Counted from the first letter of the stretch, positions 44,231 through 53,090 are shown. The stretch is 64,000 bases of DNA from Paenibacillus wynnii (GCF_030812855.1 NZ_JAUSTK010000011.1:1-64000); one strand, 5' to 3'. Program-made: numbers and translations. Notes: generated by a model not told the origin, from the letters alone.

Positions 44231-45322
44231 TTATCTCTTCGAGGTTCTGATACCACGCAAACGAGCAATAATAAGTATCAGTACAGGAATAAGGACCATC
44301 ACCAGTGGTATTTCGAATGGAGCGACATACCTTAAATGTTCCCCCAATTTAGAAAAGTTGGGAATATCCCATAAACTGAATACGATCACTAGAATTCCAA
44401 GCGGGAAGACAGAGGGGCGGTAATCGGATAAACGAAGCGTTTGCGCGAAAGAAATGGAGGCTACATACAAAAACAAGCTAATTTTGATGAAGTTTCCGAC
44501 AATCCACATCGCGAGCAACAACGACTCTAGATTTTCAAAAATACCGGCGAGGCTTATATAACGGAATACGACAAGGATTGGATATGTTTTGTTTGCTGTA
44601 TCTGATCCAAGCAATAATAATGTTATCAAATTCATATAAATAATACTCAACACTATTGCACCTAATGTCAGGAACCCCCACTTTCTACCCTTTTTAGGAT
44701 CAGTCAAATGGGGTAAGAGGAAAGAAATAAAAAATAATTCACTGACCCAGCTCTGAGGTAAAGCTGAAGCTTTGAGCACGGGGATAATTCCATGGCTAAG
44801 AATAGGGAAGATGTTTCGTACGTCGAAAGAGGGAAAGAGAAGCAAAAGAAACAATAAAGAAAACATTAATATAGGTGTAAAAATAACGGCACATCTAGCC
44901 AGAGTCTCTATTCCACCCCGAACAGCTATTGAGGACAGTAAGACTATTATGAAAATGATGAGTAGTGGTGGTGTTTTGAACAGGTATTGTCCTGATACGA
45001 ATTCAGTATACATGCGGACAATCATTCCTGTGACATGTATATAAAATATAAAGAATAGGATTCCAATGATTTTTCCAGGCAGCACTCCAATTACGCGCTC
45101 ACTTTGCTGAATAATAGACTCCTTTGGAAAGAGATCATGAAGCCTTGTCGCAACGTATATGGTAAGCAATCCGAAGAAAGACGAGAGGATACCCGTCATC
45201 CAAAGGTCATTTTGGGCATATTGGGCCGCAAGGGACGGCATGGATAGAAAGCTTGTTGCCAAGACGGTTGGATATAACAGCAACGACATTTGAACGGCTG
45301 ATATTTTTCCTTTATCTAACAT
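44231..45322 (-). CDS. gerB-type: Spore germinant receptor B subunit (permease-like)
   Basis: About 363 residues from ATG 45322, behind GAGGTG; ten membrane segments. GerAB/APC-type fold: KISAVQMSLLLYPTVLATSF at the N-terminus and RMYTEFVSGQYLFKTPP. The B subunit binds amino-acid or sugar germinants in the inner spore membrane. Last gene of an A-C-D-B operon. Germinant specificity cannot be read. Confidence 0.88.
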   Translation of the reverse strand: MLDKGKISAVQMSLLLYPTVLATSFLSMPSLAAQYAQNDLWMTGILSSFFGLLTIYVATRLHDLFPKESIIQQSERVIGVLPGKIIGILFFIFYIHVTGMIVRMYTEFVSGQYLFKTPPLLIIFIIVLLSSIAVRGGIETLARCAVIFTPILMFSLLFLLLLFPSFDVRNIFPILSHGIIPVLKASALPQSWVSELFFISFLLPHLTDPKKGRKWGFLTLGAIVLSIIYMNLITLLLLGSDTANKTYPILVVFRYISLAGIFENLESLLLAMWIVGNFIKISLFLYVASISFAQTLRLSDYRPSVFPLGILVIVFSLWDIPNFSKLGEHLRYVAPFEIPLVMVLIPVLILIIARLRGIRTSKR

Positions 45323-45340
45323 GCTTATCACCTCGACATA

Positions 45341-45559
45341 TTATTCTACCCATCCTCTAAAGGGCTTGAAAATGGTTTTGAGGACTAATACAGGGCCTGG
45401 TGTATTCGGCAGATCCAGCAAAGACAGCAGCCACCCGATAAGAAGAAGAGTTATGAACGCCACCTTATCCCTTTTTGACTTTGCTCTTATTTGCGGCCAG
45501 TCTAACCACAGAATCAGCAGTATCGCAATAGTCACGACGCTAAAAACAGCCATCCTCAT
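45341..45559 (-). CDS. Small two-helix membrane protein, germinant receptor D-like subunit
   Basis: 72 residues with two hydrophobic segments (about 3-20 and 33-48). Its start overlaps the stop of the C-subunit gene (ATGA type), and it sits between C and B genes. Small two-helix D subunits are known beside Bacillus ger operons (GerKD type). Assignment rests on size, topology and position. Confidence 0.6.
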   Translation of the reverse strand: MRMAVFSVVTIAILLILWLDWPQIRAKSKRDKVAFITLLLIGWLLSLLDLPNTPGPVLVLKTIFKPFRGWVE

Positions 45560-46743
45560 TTTTGCTGCACCTCTCCTATTGGTATTCCACCGGGTGAGTT
45601 AATCAGTCCAGGACGCAGAATGGATGCGGTAACATCAATCGTTACTTTGACCTGAGGATAAAGGACATCCCAGCGATCTTTGTTTTTCTCCCATTGTTTC
45701 GGATATTTCCGATGAAAGGCATTGGCAAAGCCTAATATGTCTGTCTTTTTTTGTTTTTGGACCTCTTGAATTGCTAGCTTAATTCGAGTATTAATATCTT
45801 TTTCAAAAGCACTTTCCATCTTCTTTAATAGCTTCGGATTCATAGGATTTAGGTCGGTGCCGTTCTGAATAATGTCACCAGTAGCTCTCACCTGGATTTC
45901 CATCATCCATTTATCACCACGAATTTTTGGGAGGAGCTTAACTTTGGCATTGACCGGCTTAATGGACACAAAATCATCTTTCCCGTTCATTTCAAACGTA
46001 ACCGTGTAATCATCGATTTTATTTATAATCCACATCACGCCGCGAGTTGTTTTTTCTGAAATTTGTCCGACCATTTTGTCCTTTTTAAAAAGGGCGGTGC
46101 CCATGATATACGGGATCGTTTGAAACGGTTCGGCGTATTCGGCTTTTGGAAGTATATAAACAAGCGGAAGTGCAGCAGCTTCAGCGTCTCCTTTCAACAT
46201 AATGCTAAACTGCTCAAGTGTTACATTGATGCCAATTTTCAATTCGGTCAATTTTCTTAGCACCTCAGATGAGCTTCGTTCGATAGGTGGGAACATTTCA
46301 AGCGTCTTTGCCGCTTTTTCTTTACTGACAAAAACAAAGGCTCTTTCTCTAGGTTGAGGGTGACGCATCAAAAAATCGAATTCATCTTTAATACCTGCTT
46401 TTGCGACGTCTTCGCTGAATATAAAAATTTTACACTGACCCCAGAACATTTTTCGAGGTATGATTCGTTGAAGTTTAGACAGGGAATCAGAAATATTGAT
46501 TCCCACTCCACTTCTTATCGTTGTCTTATGTGGTGCCCCGCTGGTTGCTGCGCCAGACATACCTCCACCACCTTGATTTTGTGGAACGATGATTTGTACT
46601 GTAGTTATTATTTGGTTATCTTCCGCTTTATCGAAGGACATCGCCGTAACTATTGCCAGATCGTTGAGCTCAGTACGATCCCAACAGCCTTCGAGAAGCA
46701 CCAATATGAACACCAAAACACATATCCTTAAGGCTATTTTCAC
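45556..46743 (-). CDS. gerC-type: Spore germinant receptor C subunit (lipoprotein)
   Basis: 395 residues. Lipobox LLEGC (Cys20) followed by WDRTELNDLAIVTAMSFDK, the signature of Ger(x)C proteins. The middle holds IRSGVGINISDSLSKLQRII and MFWGQCKIFIFSEDVA. A Gly-rich insert is near residue 58. Anchored on the outer face of the inner spore membrane with A and B subunits. Confidence 0.92.
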   Translation of the reverse strand: MKIALRICVLVFILVLLEGCWDRTELNDLAIVTAMSFDKAEDNQIITTVQIIVPQNQGGGGMSGAATSGAPHKTTIRSGVGINISDSLSKLQRIIPRKMFWGQCKIFIFSEDVAKAGIKDEFDFLMRHPQPRERAFVFVSKEKAAKTLEMFPPIERSSSEVLRKLTELKIGINVTLEQFSIMLKGDAEAAALPLVYILPKAEYAEPFQTIPYIMGTALFKKDKMVGQISEKTTRGVMWIINKIDDYTVTFEMNGKDDFVSIKPVNAKVKLLPKIRGDKWMMEIQVRATGDIIQNGTDLNPMNPKLLKKMESAFEKDINTRIKLAIQEVQKQKKTDILGFANAFHRKYPKQWEKNKDRWDVLYPQVKVTIDVTASILRPGLINSPGGIPIGEVQQK

Positions 46744-46783
46744 GGGTTGAGCCCCCTTTTTCTGCCGACTCTTTTAATAAGGC

Positions 46784-48271
46784 TTACTCACTTCGTTTTG
46801 GCCTTGGTTTTCGCTTTGGTTGCCTATATTTGTTGAATTTCCCAGTAAGGTGAGGACGCGTATCCATCATCCACCAAGGAGCTCGGATCATAACATCTTT
46901 CAGTTCCCACAACCTTGTAGTTGTGAGGGAAGACAGATATGGAACTCCAAAAGATTTCAGGCTACACAAATGGAGAACAAGGGCGATAACCCCCATCATA
47001 ATACCAAGTAATCCTAAAGAACCTGCGAGAAATATTAACGGGAAACGCAATAGTCGTATAGCAATACCGGCAATGTACCGTGGGATCATAAAGGAAGAAA
47101 TCCCGGTGATGGCCACGACAATGACCATCGGTGCAGATACAAGGCCTGCTTGAACGGCTGCTTGTCCAATAACGAGCGCTCCGACAATACTAACGGCGGA
47201 GCCAATCTGCTTGGGTAACCTTACACCCGCTTCACGTAGTGCTTCGAAGGTGACCTCCATAATAAGAGCTTCAACTAATGCTGGGAAGGGCACCGCTTCC
47301 CGCGATGCAGCCATGCTGATAAGTAAGGAGCTGGGTACCATCTCTTGATGAAAGGACAGTGTTGCTACATACAACGAGGGAAGCATCAATGAAATCAATG
47401 TAAATAAATAACGAAGCCAACGCATAGCGGTGCTTACCCAAAACCGCTGATAGTAATCTTCAGGTGACTGCATTAAGGAGATTAAGGTTATGGGAGCGAC
47501 TAATACAAATGGAGTTCCTTCCACCATTATTGCTACCCGACCTTCCAGTAAACTTGCACAGGTCACATCAGGGCGTTCGGTTGTAAGCAGTTGCGGAAAG
47601 GGTGATAAAGGCATATCCTCAATTAATTCTTCGATATATCCGCTTTCCAGAATACCGTCGATCTGAATACGCTCCAATCGTTTCTTCACTTCTTCTACCA
47701 ATGTTATATCGACTAGCTTTTCAATGTATGCAATGACGACATTCGTTTGGGTGTAACCGCCGATTTTCATAGAATCCATTTTGAGTAGAGGGCTCTTCAC
47801 GATGCGGCGGACAAGAGAGGTATTAATACGCAGTGTTTCGGTAAAACCTTCACGAGGCCCTCGAATGCCAGATTCAGCCACAGGCTCCTCAATAGAACGC
47901 ATCTCCCATTTGTTCAGACCCAATGCAAGTCCCGTTGCTTCATGATCCTGCAGCAAAATCGGAAGACCATTCGATAAATACTCGACGCACTCTTCGAAGG
48001 TGGTAAAAGGCTTTGTTTGAGAAGCAGATATTTTTCGCTCCGCCAGCTCCCCTATTTCATATGGTTTTCCGTTTACCTCTTGCATAAGGGGGCAGATAAC
48101 ATTTTTTTCAATGCCAGCAGAGTCAGAAAGACCGTCAATATAAATCAAGATTGCCTTCGTGTGACCTTCGATAATGAAGGAGCGGTAGACAAGATCTGAG
48201 CAGTTGGCATAAATTAAGCGGATCTGATCCTCATTTTGCTGCAGGTCGGTATAAAGCTGGCTCACTTTCAT
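46784..48271 (-). CDS. gerA-type: Spore germinant receptor A subunit
   Basis: 495 residues. An N-terminal cytoplasmic domain of about 280 residues is followed by some five membrane segments and a basic tail. The family signature is present: SIEEPVAESGIRGPREGFTE, INTSLVRRIVKSP, and LPSLYVATLSFHQEMVPSSL. First gene of the operon. The whole operon lies between dif-like sites B and C, so this receptor may be an acquired or movable unit. No clear sigma-G promoter was found upstream. Confidence 0.93.
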   Translation of the reverse strand: MKVSQLYTDLQQNEDQIRLIYANCSDLVYRSFIIEGHTKAILIYIDGLSDSAGIEKNVICPLMQEVNGKPYEIGELAERKISASQTKPFTTFEECVEYLSNGLPILLQDHEATGLALGLNKWEMRSIEEPVAESGIRGPREGFTETLRINTSLVRRIVKSPLLKMDSMKIGGYTQTNVVIAYIEKLVDITLVEEVKKRLERIQIDGILESGYIEELIEDMPLSPFPQLLTTERPDVTCASLLEGRVAIMVEGTPFVLVAPITLISLMQSPEDYYQRFWVSTAMRWLRYLFTLISLMLPSLYVATLSFHQEMVPSSLLISMAASREAVPFPALVEALIMEVTFEALREAGVRLPKQIGSAVSIVGALVIGQAAVQAGLVSAPMVIVVAITGISSFMIPRYIAGIAIRLLRFPLIFLAGSLGLLGIMMGVIALVLHLCSLKSFGVPYLSSLTTTRLWELKDVMIRAPWWMMDTRPHLTGKFNKYRQPKRKPRPKRSE

Positions 48272-48427
48272 TCGAATATTCCCTTCGACAATCTATTTAT
48301 TGGTTTTAATATTTCCCAAAAAGCCCTTTTTTATATAAAAAATTCTCAAACCTGATATTTGATGCTGCGCAGGATCCGTTTAAAGGTCGGGTATTGTTGG
48401 GAGCGTATGGGAATATGAATATAATTA

Positions 48428-48455
48428 AGTTTACATAATTAATATTATGTAAACT
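48428..48455. repeat. dif-like palindrome, site C
   Basis: Left arm AGTTTACATAA, spacer TTAATA, right arm TTATGTAAACT: both arms exact copies of the Bacillus XerD dif half-site. Pairing extends perfectly to 48421-48462. Its spacer read on the minus strand is TATTAA, identical to site A. Lies between the ger operon start and the terminator of MFS copy 2. Confidence 0.8.
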
Positions 48456-48484
48456 TAATTATATATTTTTCCATTCATAAACAA

Positions 48485-48527
48485 AGAACCCAGCAAAAAA
48501 CCTGAAAAAGGTTTTTTGCTGGGTTCT
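48485..48527 (-). terminator. Strong terminator of MFS copy 2
   Basis: AGAACCCAGCAAAAAACCT pairs perfectly with AGGTTTTTTGCTGGGTTCT around GAAAA. MFS copy 1 lacks an equivalent. Confidence 0.8.
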
Positions 48528-48543
48528 AATCAAAACGTAGCTA

Positions 48544-49788
48544 TCAAAGTTGTACATTGTTGCTTTCACTCATTGTTATTAGCTTCTCCCTTACTGTAAG
48601 GCGTCTATGAGCAGTGATCAGGAAAGGAAGACCCAAAGCCGCTGTTATAGCCAGAGGTCCAAAGACGGCAGGGCCGTTATAAGCACCAAAGTAATCCAGC
48701 AGGAGCCCACCTTGAATGGGTGCAACTACGTTTCCTATATTATTAAACCCTATGGTTCCAAAATAAGTACCTTTCCACTCCGGCTTAGCGATTCGATCAA
48801 TTAGCATATCCATCATAGTAAACAGTAAAACCTCACCTACAGTAAACAGAACAACACTGAACATAAGCAAAGCAACACTTTCAGACAGCCCAAACAGAAG
48901 CAAGCTAAGCGCTACACAGGCATTTCCTAGGATTAGAGGTACGAGCGGAGGGAATTTACTGGCTGTACGGACAATGGGGTATTGCACAACCAGAACGGTA
49001 ACTGCATTTAGGGACAGCATATAAGAGAATAACTGCCTGCCATCGGAAAAATGAGAGTTCATCGCTAAATATTGTGCTAGCGTGGAGCTGAAATGTCCAT
49101 AACCGAGCACGCAAAAGATGGTACCCAGCAGCACAGGTAAGAAAACACGATCTCGTCCAGTGGTTGCTAAAGCTTCAAGTAAGCGCGGGGCTTGGACCTT
49201 CGATGGTTCGGGCAGGCTAGTACTATGTAGGTTAAATTGTAAAAATAGAACAAGACCATAGGCGATATAGACGATTCCAGCAATGAGAAACGGGAAGGTT
49301 GATTTCGCTGAGCCCAGCTGTAAGCCAATAATAGGACCAAAGACAACACCCAGATTAATCGCAGCGTATCTTAAGTTGAACACAAGCAGTTTATGATCCT
49401 TAGGTGTAATATCTGACAATAAGGCCCGTGAAGTGGGTTCGAATACGGCACGGCATAACCCGTTAAGTGTATTCACCAGGAAGAAAACCCAGAGATGCTG
49501 GGCTGCGGAGAACCCAAAGAATACGGCAGCCCAGCCAAAAACAGAAACCAACATTACGATTTTGCGGCCAATGACATCCGAGATATAACCTCCGTAGAAG
49601 CTGATCAAGACACCAGCGAGTGAACTGACGGCGACGGTAAATCCTGTTTGAGTAGGAGAAACGCCCAGCACCTGAGTTAGATAGATGGATAGAAAGGGAA
49701 TGCTCATTGAGGTGACGAGGCGCCCGAACATGGTTCCGATGATGATTGTCCATGCTAAAGGATGAATATGTCTTAAATGTTGATTCAT
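48544..49788 (-). CDS. MFS transporter, duplicate copy 2
   Basis: 414 residues, twelve membrane segments, near-identical to the protein at 41233-42471 (differences such as FRHI/LRHI and DVFGRK/DVIGRK; the C-terminal ten residues differ). Downstream is a strong terminator and dif-like site C. The upstream DNA also matches copy 1 up to the aldo/keto reductase gene, showing a segmental duplication. Confidence 0.88.
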   Translation of the reverse strand: MNQHLRHIHPLAWTIIIGTMFGRLVTSMSIPFLSIYLTQVLGVSPTQTGFTVAVSSLAGVLISFYGGYISDVIGRKIVMLVSVFGWAAVFFGFSAAQHLWVFFLVNTLNGLCRAVFEPTSRALLSDITPKDHKLLVFNLRYAAINLGVVFGPIIGLQLGSAKSTFPFLIAGIVYIAYGLVLFLQFNLHSTSLPEPSKVQAPRLLEALATTGRDRVFLPVLLGTIFCVLGYGHFSSTLAQYLAMNSHFSDGRQLFSYMLSLNAVTVLVVQYPIVRTASKFPPLVPLILGNACVALSLLLFGLSESVALLMFSVVLFTVGEVLLFTMMDMLIDRIAKPEWKGTYFGTIGFNNIGNVVAPIQGGLLLDYFGAYNGPAVFGPLAITAALGLPFLITAHRRLTVREKLITMSESNNVQL

Positions 49789-50218
49789 AAATGAGAGAAC
49801 CCCCTACTGTAAATACGTTCTTATGTATGAATATTTATACTCTATTCTATATAATTGTAATGTAAAAAGGGAGAAATAAAAGTGTAAGGAGTTTAGAATG
49901 CGTTTAGCCGAAGCCGTTCATACCCCTTTTATAATACATGAGCCTATACCTGTAACCATAAATAGACTAGCTTCTATCCTGTGCTATATGCCACGAAATG
50001 TAAAGTTTAATTTGGAAAAGCTTATTCATACAACAATCGATTTGGTGTGTCGTGGCAGTTAAACTTTCCGAATTAGCATTAAAATGAGTACAAACCCTCA
50101 TGCCTTCATAAGTGTGCTTAGGGTTTTTAGAATAATTTGAGATACTCTGAAAGTTTCCTTTTTTCCCAGAGGGGTATAATCTATAAGATATCTCAAATTG
50201 CTAAGGGAGGCAGCTATT
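49789..50218. other. Intergenic region between MFS copy 2 and aldo/keto reductase copy 2
   Basis: No gene seen. The part around 49970-50065 (ATCCTGTGCTATATGCC, ATGTAAAG, TCGTGGCAGTTAAACTTTCC) is homologous to 42525-42600 beside copy 1. A terminator-like hairpin AAACCCT and AGGGTTTTT lies at 50092-50138. Confidence 0.5.
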
Positions 50219-51076
50219 GTGGAAAAGCGCAAATATGGCAATACAGATATGGATGTTAGTATTCTGGGTTTTGGTGGGGCTGAAATTGGCAGCTCGGATG
50301 AGAAAACGGTAGATCTCTTGCTAGGACGGGCAGTAGATGCCGGACTTAACCTAATTGACACGGCTGAATGCTATGGCAATAGCGAGGAACTGATTGGGAA
50401 AGTGTTAGGTGGGCGCTGAAGCGATTATTATCTCTTCACCAAATGCGGACATTCCGCGGGATTCGATTATGCCGACTGGGATCTCTTGATGCTCGAAAAA
50501 AGTATTGATCGAAGTCTTAAGCGTCTAAATACGGATTACGTGGATATGATTCATTTGCACAGCTGCAGAGAAGAGGTTTTGCGTGAGGGCGGAGTGATTG
50601 AAGTTCTCCAGCGCGCAAAGCAGGCTGGCAAAACTAAATATATCGGTTACAGCGGGGATCGAAAAGATGCCTTATACGCTGTTCAGACTGGCTTATTCGA
50701 CAGCTTGGAGATCTCGGTTAACATTGCCGATCAGGAAGCGATCGATTTAACGCTGGACGAGGCGATCAAACGGAATGTGGGCGTAACCGCTAAGCGACCA
50801 ATCGCCAATGCAGCCTGGACTTATGAGAGTATGGATGAAACCGCCTATCCTTATATTTACTGGAACCGCTTGCGTGATTTAGGGTATGGCTTCTTGGCAG
50901 ATCATCAAAAGGGAGTAGAGACCGCTTTACGGTTCACTCTCAGTACACCTGGTGTACACACAGCGATTGTTGGGACAAAAACAGCCGGGCAGGACTGGTC
51001 GGGCAGACCTAACCAGTATACGAACATCCAAAGGGATACATCGCTGACAAGCGAGCGTATCCCTTTTTTGTGCTAA
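50219..51076 (+). pseudogene. Aldo/keto reductase, copy 2, nonsense mutation
   Basis: GTG 50219 (SD AAGGGAGG) opens EKRKYGNTDMDVSILGFGG with [23 protein letters not shown] at 50417-50419 replaces the codon that copy 1 reads as CGC in GGRRND; the same frame then continues to 51076 ([41 protein letters not shown]). The last ~15 codons run through a terminator hairpin, so the natural C-terminus is probably also altered. Confidence 0.8.
51033..51069 (+). terminator. Intrinsic terminator in the aldo/keto reductase 3' end
   Basis: GGGATAC, CGCT, loop, AGCG, GTATCCC followed by TTTTTT; it overlaps the last codons of the open frame. Confidence 0.75.
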
Positions 51077-51206
51077 CGGTCGTTTCTTAGATTAAACGTG
51101 TAAGTAAGTAGGGGATGATGCTTAAATAACAACTTAGAAAGTTTTGCCACCAGAATAAAGGATCCTCTCCTCGACAATGAGGGCAACAACCTCCGAAGCT
51201 TGAATT

Positions 51207-51410
51207 CTAGTTTGATCGGAATGAAGCACCCCTATAGTCTGTAATCAGTTCGTAGCCTGGAATCTCCCGGACTTTCATGTCCGACCACTTTCCGCTTCAG
51301 GAACAGACACTGCACTTTAGTATCTCTTCTGAAAGATCCAACGCATTCTGGATGACGATCATAGACTCTTTACTGTAGGAGTTACAAGAAGGGCAGTCGT
51401 GTACCTTCAT
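51207..51410 (-). pseudogene. Small CxxC zinc-ribbon-like protein with internal stop
   Basis: ATG 51410 behind GAGAGGTGAG gives MKVHDCPSCNSYSKESMIVI, EEILKCSVCS and then TGA (51297-51299). The same frame continues convincingly (KWSDMKVREIPGYELITDY) to TAG at 51207-51209. Two CxxC pairs suggest zinc binding. Either a nonsense mutation or a functional 37-residue product. Confidence 0.5.
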
Positions 51411-51836
51411 AATTTCTCACCTCTCATCAAGATCATCAATAGCTACACTCCTGGTGAAGTTCCAACTCAATTCAATACAGGTATCCTATGTAGGATATCA
51501 AAGTGTTCACCCATGGGGACATATTAGTTAGTTAAACAAAGGGCGGCCCGAGAGAAATGAATGGGGAGAGAATCGAAGCTTCTACGAGATAACCTATCAA
51601 CAATAGTGCTGGATCTTTACTCAAATCGTGGTCTAGCGGACTCAGGTGACCCTATTTATGTGATAAACGCTCTTTTCTTAAGCATACGGACAGAGATGCA
51701 GCTATTTAGTCGAAATGAGGTCAATTAAGGCTTTGGATACACAAATAGTGCTATCTGTGTCCGTTAATAATCTAACCAGGACATTCAGACAACAATAAGG
51801 GCTGTGGAGTCCGTTTGAGTAAAATAATCATTTTAT
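51411..51836. repeat. Intergenic region with genus-type GGACTC/GAGTCCGTT repeat block
   Basis: No gene seen. 51634-51820 holds GCGGACTCAGGTGACCC, ATACGGACAGAGATGCAGC, TGTGTCCGTTAA and GGAGTCCGTTTGAG, the same half-motif alternation as 28013-28200. A small palindrome GGTATCCTATGTAGGATATC is near 51480. Confidence 0.5.
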
Positions 51837-51837
51837 A

Positions 51838-51888
51838 AAAAAAGCGGCAGCCGTGGACTTGTTTCTCGTCCAAGACTGCCGCTTTTAA
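51838..51888 (-). terminator. Bidirectional terminator
   Basis: AAAAGCGGCAG and CTGCCGCTTTT with an inner GGAC and GTCC stem. On the minus strand it closes the 55-residue zinc-ribbon gene. Confidence 0.75.
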
Positions 51889-51896
51889 TTGTGCAT

Positions 51897-52064
51897 TTAG
51901 CCCGCTTGCTTGCCGTGGCATTTCTTGCATACATCAATTTTCTCCCCCGAAATTCCTTTTCCGGTAAACAAAAGCTTGATACGAGTGCTGCCACAAATCG
52001 GACAAGTGCCTCTGCTGCGAGATGGCATACGCCAGAGCGCTTTGCCACGTTTATTTTTAGACAT
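51897..52064 (-). CDS. Small zinc-ribbon protein (55 residues)
   Basis: ATG 52064 gives MSKNKRGKALWRMPSRSRG, then CPICGSTRIKLLFTG and KIDVCKKCHGKQAG. Two CxxC pairs form a zinc ribbon; the basic N-terminus suggests nucleic-acid or ribosome contact. AAAGGTGGG-type SD lies upstream. Closed by a strong terminator. Function unknown. Confidence 0.7.
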   Translation of the reverse strand: MSKNKRGKALWRMPSRSRGTCPICGSTRIKLLFTGKGISGEKIDVCKKCHGKQAG

Positions 52065-52191
52065 GAATGGTCCCACCTTTTCTTAGCTTGTTTCTATATA
52101 TCTATGCAGTAGTTCGGAGATTCTTTCATACTTTGTTCGCGAAGTTTAAAACCTGTTAATTATGCGAATAAGTTGAGTAAATCACGAAAAT

Positions 52192-52230
52192 AAACAGCGT
52201 ATAACATAAATTATACGCTGTTTCGCTTTT
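52192..52230. terminator. Bidirectional terminator
   Basis: AAACAGCGTATAA and TTATACGCTGTTT pair around CATAAA, followed by CGCTTTT. It lies between the zinc-ribbon gene and the GerT-like gene; the rest of 52065-52286 shows no gene. Confidence 0.7.
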
Positions 52231-52286
52231 AAGGGGTTTTCAGTTGTCCACATGGTCAATGGGTGGTGAAAACAAAGAGGGGAAAA

Positions 52287-52736
52287 CTATAAAAAACGGA
52301 TATCTATGTCTTTAAAACGGCCGGAAAGCATTTTTGGCATTCTGAGCTGCAAAGAACCCTGCTTGAAGGTACCTTTGCTCTGATCCGGGTTAATTGGAAC
52401 CGGGAGCTGAATGACTTCACCTTTGTCATTTCCTATTCCATTGATTTTTATCTGTGTCCTGTTTAGCTGCACCCATATATTTTCGGGATGGATCCGACTC
52501 GGAATTCGTATTTTTGTAATCAGGAAATTGTGGGTGTCGACATGTTCATAACGCAAACTGGATTCTTCGTTCGTCAAGGCCGAGGAGGTCGCCTCCCGGA
52601 TTATTTTTTCCACATAGCTGTCGATTTGATGCGGGTCCAGCTTCAGCTGATCCTCAAGGCCCTTTATAGATAACTGCTTCTTAAAAAAAGGATCCTCACT
52701 CATCCAATCCATAGGGTTGGACTTATTTGATTTCAT
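52287..52736 (-). CDS. GerT-like Hsp20-fold spore protein
   Basis: About 149 residues from ATG 52736, behind GGGAGG; an earlier ATG at 52754 overlaps the SD. The C-terminal half (HNFLITKIRIPSRIHPENIW, VQLNRTQIKINGIG, GSLQLRMPK) is an alpha-crystallin/Hsp20-type beta sandwich, as in the spore coat protein GerT. Divergent from the gerP operon with a mirror-image sporulation-type promoter, which supports a mother-cell spore role. Confidence 0.65.
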   Translation of the reverse strand: MKSNKSNPMDWMSEDPFFKKQLSIKGLEDQLKLDPHQIDSYVEKIIREATSSALTNEESSLRYEHVDTHNFLITKIRIPSRIHPENIWVQLNRTQIKINGIGNDKGEVIQLPVPINPDQSKGTFKQGSLQLRMPKMLSGRFKDIDIRFL

Positions 52737-52765
52737 GAGTCTTACGCCTCCCATCTGTGTTTATC

Positions 52766-52793
52766 CATAGTATGGGCGGAGGAGTTTTTCAGT
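52766..52793 (-). promoter_or_regulatory. Sigma-K-like promoter of the GerT-like gene
   Basis: On the minus strand: AC, 17 bases, CATACTATG. This fits the sigma-K pattern (AC ... CATAnnnTA). Confidence 0.5.
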
Positions 52794-52794
52794 G

Positions 52795-52822
52795 ACACTT
52801 GGGCGAATATCTACATAGAATG
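52795..52822 (+). promoter_or_regulatory. Sigma-K-like promoter of the gerP operon
   Basis: AC (52795-52796), 17 bases, CATAGAATG (52814-52822). It lies back to back with the promoter on the other strand, one base apart. gerP operons are known to be transcribed in the mother cell late in sporulation. Confidence 0.5.
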
Positions 52823-52848
52823 GCTTATCATCTTCAAAAGGGAGTGGA

Positions 52849-53076
52849 ATGGTGGTATCCATCATTGGAAATATCAAAATTAACAGCGTAGGCCCCAGTT
52901 CCACTGTTCTGGTTGGAAATACAGCCTCCGTTATATTAAGCAGTAACTCTAAGTACTATGCCGGTACCAACTCTTTTTCCATAGGCGACTCTCTCGGTAC
53001 CAATATTACCTATAATCAAGGCAGCATCGCGAATACGATGGATTCGGATGTGGTGGATCAGGTATCACCTACTTAA
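52849..53076 (+). CDS. gerPA: Spore germination protein GerPA-like
   Basis: 75 residues. GerPA/GerPF family: IIGNIKINSVGPSSTVLVGN, YYAGTNSFSIGDSLG, and the typical tail NTMDSDVVDQVSPT. GerP proteins sit in the spore coat/outer membrane zone and let germinants reach their receptors. First gene of a five-gene operon. Position argues for GerPA; PF is a close alternative, and no separate PF gene follows. Confidence 0.85.
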   Translation: MVVSIIGNIKINSVGPSSTVLVGNTASVILSSNSKYYAGTNSFSIGDSLGTNITYNQGSIANTMDSDVVDQVSPT

Positions 53077-53090
53077 AGGGTGTGGTTGAA

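Noticed and set aside
51297..51299. Selenocysteine reading of the TGA in the CxxC protein
   Set aside because: No SECIS-like hairpin was recognised after it and several neighbouring genes carry plain nonsense mutations.
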